Source of the DNA: Sinotaia quadrata
Taxonomy: Eukaryota > Mollusca > Gastropoda > Architaenioglossa > Viviparidae
Reading direction: 5' to 3'
Assembly (NCBI GenBank): GCA_028829895.1
Contig: CM054181.1
Location: 45,748,759 to 45,812,758 of the forward strand
DNA length: 64,000 nucleotides
Each line of letters begins with the position of its first letter. Positions within the stretch are counted from its first letter, which is position 1. Below, piece by piece: positions 61,404-64,000 of the stretch. Made by a program: the position numbers and the translations under genes. The notes under the pieces were generated by a model, which saw only the letters and a program-made list of their open reading frames with translations, searched no databases and had not been told where the DNA came from.

Positions 61404-61838
61404 TTACAATGCCACGTGTCCCTCATATATTGCAGACAAGGGCTTGGAAGTGCGCGGAATGGCAAGAGCTTTTGTGTTTTGCCACTGAAGTATAGTTGAA
61501 TTGTATCTGTTACTTAGTTCAGGGATATTGTTTATGGCTTTGATTACATCCACGTGACCTGTCCGTGACGTGACATACGTGACATATTGCACAGGCGCCA
61601 TCCATTCTTCCTTCCAAGAAATGAAAATGGACTGAGGTTTAAAAAAAAAATGCGATAAATAAGGAACTAGAAACATATCGCATTTATGTTTGGTGTTCTT
61701 AGAGTGATTCGCCATTTTGGTTAGGAGATAAACTCTTTGACTCACACTGGCATTATTTTCAGGAATTGATATATTTATTCTAAATATCATTTCTTTAATA
61801 TGGTTTGTTTTGTTTCCCTGACAGATGTAGTTATTCAT
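61404..61838 (-). CDS. Unidentified 144-codon minus-strand open frame
   Basis: Non-repetitive frame containing QSIFISWKEEWMAPVQYVTY, TSRTGHVDVIKAINNIPEL and KALAIPRTSKPLSAIYEGHV. Beyond the TAA, the same frame stays open again for about 35 codons. I do not recognise it. It may be an exon-bearing remnant or transposon debris; no splice sites are established. Confidence 0.22.
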   Translation of the reverse strand: MNNYICQGNKTNHIKEMIFRINISIPENNASVSQRVYLLTKMANHSKNTKHKCDMFLVPYLSHFFFKPQSIFISWKEEWMAPVQYVTYVTSRTGHVDVIKAINNIPELSNRYNSTILQWQNTKALAIPRTSKPLSAIYEGHVAL

Positions 61839-63739
61839 ATATATATATATATATTTCTGTATCTAAACTCTTTCCTGGACTGCTGTAGAAATATCTACCA
61901 CGCAAAAATGATGTAGATAATAAGAAAATAGCACACAAAGAAAGAAAGAAAGATTCTTGTGTCATTCACGGCGATTGTCATGTGTCCGGTTATGTTTAAC
62001 TGCCCTGTCACTATATCAGACTCCCAAGTATCAATATTAGGTTATCGCTTCACTTCCAATACTAGCGACAGTCTTTTCGCTACTATGCCAAAGATTCAGG
62101 CTATTACTCAAATGACGTACTGACATATAAATCAGCTGACGTGCCCAAGCTGGTAACTTATAATTCATAAATTCAATGAAATATTTATAAATACTCCTAC
62201 AATTGCATATATTTGTAGATACGATACATCTCTATTTAGGTCTACTGACTACAAATAGTTTAAGAATGCAGGAGCATGGTGTATACACGTGTTTATAGTG
62301 TCTCAACATTCCTACATAAATGTAATCATCGCTAAAACCACTTAGCTTCTGTGAGAAGAAATACATTAGTTCACACAATCATTTAACAAATCACATGAAT
62401 ATTTTACACAACATTCTATCAAAAATATATACAATAGTTTAGAGAAGTAAAAAAAAAATTATATTTACCACTCTCGTAAGTCGTGCTCGGTACGCAAGAC
62501 ATTGACCTCTGGATATGTATGTGCGGTTAATGTGCATCTGTAGATATGGGTCATTGATACTTATGTGTGAATGATCTCTAGATCAGCTAACAGATTCTAC
62601 CACGTCACGACACAGAACGCGAATGACTAAATATGGGCGTCTCATATCCAGCTAGCAGTTCCCCCATCCTGCCATCCCCCTTTACCCCTCCGCATCCTTC
62701 ACCCTTTCAAGTGACCTCATCTTAGTAGGTCGTAAACACCTTTTGCACCATAGGTACGCAACCTAGCTAACGGTACTATATTTATCATAAACAATAGAAA
62801 CAATTAATCAGTAAAAATATTTAGCTAATCGGCATAATTTGTCTAGTTCTCTAACAGCGAGTATGGCGCCATTTTCACATATTTGTTTCAGCCAATCAAA
62901 GGTCTTAATAACCAACAATTCCATTCTAATTAGTGACTGAAAATCAGTCTTTTTTACTGATGTATCCTTTTAATCACTGATATTGAAATTAAAATGTCAT
63001 TGTTAGTGAAAACAGTGATTGTAATTGCATTAGTGAACGCATGCGCACTTTAATGCTGACCTACTTCTGGCTCCTAAGTTCATTTTTATTTTTGTTGAGA
63101 GTAAAGATTTATTTAGGATTAGTATTTTAGTTTTACTAATTAATATCTGGGAGTTAGGGTGTTAATGGTTATTTTCTAATACAATGATTGTTTACTCTAG
63201 AAAAGCCACGCCCACTTTTTCACGTCATGGGATTCCATAGATATTTCTAAAATGAGTTTCATGGGGGTGGAGTCAGAGTTCTAATTTCATTTTGGGCTCA
63301 GCACCAGCGATTATTTTGTTGGAGTATAAATTGTTATATCGAAACAACCAAATGCTCACCGACAACTTTAATCATATATTAGTCATTCATTTTTTTTAAA
63401 TCTCGAATTATAATACTCCATTAGTGAAAACAACGCAAACCCGAGTTTTCAGCTTCAGAAACACTATATAACCTGTCCTTAGAATTTGAGCTGCTTACTT
63501 CTCGAAAGCTTGAAGCATATCATAATTCAGAAATGCCACATAATATAATATGAAATAAATATAAAACAATAAGTGGCGAAAGTTTGCTTCAAATATCGAC
63601 AATTTTCGCAAAAAGCAAGGGAAGCAATCGATACATTGTCGTTAACACATCTTAAACTAAAGGCGGTTAATTTGGCTGACAGCGACTCTGTATGCAGAAG
63701 AGTATGATTAAAGCGTGGACGGGAAAGACCTGAGAATGT
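61839..63739. other. Intergenic, nothing recognised
   Basis: AT-rich, with (AT)n at 61836-61855 and scattered short repeats. Confidence 0.5.
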
Positions 63740-63905
63740 CTGTCATTCACCGTGTGATTAGATGTTATCGTCACGCGCACTGAATTTTCTGTGATATCGG
63801 ACGGACAGTGTGATGAGAGTCTGGAAAGTAGACTTTAAGAATCTCATTCACCGTGTGATTAGACTTTATCGTCACACGCACTCGGATATCGGACGGACCG
63901 TTTAC
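63740..63905. repeat. 101-bp tandem duplication in CpG-bearing sequence
   Basis: TCATTCACCGTGTGATTAGA starts at 63743 and 63844. Each copy has TTATCGTCAC-CGCACT and GATATCGGACGGAC. It is richer in CpG than most of the window and sits at the window's edge. Confidence 0.9.
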
Positions 63906-64000
63906 TCCGTGAGGAAGAAGCGCGGGCGTGTACTGTTGGTTTAACAGGCGACTGAAAGAAGCATGTGTTTGCTTTTCGTGAGTAGAGTCGTGTATATACT

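Overview
The window looks like metazoan nuclear DNA, most likely from a mollusc or another lophotrochozoan. It is AT-rich, with one intron-rich neuronal-type receptor gene, degenerate retroelements and a very heavy load of micro- and minisatellites. There are no operons, no CRISPR and no prokaryotic gene spacing. The lophotrochozoan placement is inference: it rests on the receptor type (a nicotinic-like subunit without the usual ligand-binding cysteines), the abundant GATA/GACA arrays and the retroelement types. No single sequence here proves the species.

The one clearly functional gene is a Cys-loop ligand-gated channel subunit of the nicotinic acetylcholine receptor family on the + strand. 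Five coding exons were found at 34190-34234, 40303-40412, 44274-44575, 45312-45551 and 47930-48507. Splice sites and phases agree, and they give 424 residues from just before loop D to the stop codon after M4. The 45- and 110-base exons match the classical sizes of exons 3 and 4 in nicotinic receptor genes. The signal-peptide exon and the first ligand-domain exon were not found and should lie upstream, perhaps outside the window. The pore keeps the Gly-Glu-Lys motif of cation channels, but the vicinal cysteines of loop C and the loop A tyrosine are missing.

Layout: 1-34 kb is gene-poor. It holds two related copies of a long-inverted-repeat element (3.9-6.2 kb and 21.5-25.0 kb), a 53-bp satellite of 28 almost identical copies (6.4-7.9 kb), many short tandem repeats, and a decayed Ty3/gypsy-class retrotransposon on the minus strand (27.6-29.4 kb). 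In that element the integrase remnant lies upstream of reverse transcriptase and RNase H, the Gmr1-type order. From 34 to 48.5 kb lies the receptor gene. Its large first visible intron carries two nested LINE remnants, one with an apurinic-type endonuclease and one with a restriction-like endonuclease motif, plus two pairs of oppositely oriented microsatellites. From 48.5 to 64 kb there is a 44-bp satellite, a good candidate terminal exon of an unidentified minus-strand gene (52832-53079), two unrecognised minus-strand ORFs, a broken Gln/Thr-rich gag-like region, a second copy of a short retroelement 3' end, and a Ser/Thr-coding minisatellite with a 138-bp higher-order repeat.

The strongest overall pattern is about twenty unrelated minisatellites in 64 kb. 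Several show dimer or higher-order structure, and several lie inside the receptor's introns next to exons. No complete new system can be claimed from sequence reading alone.
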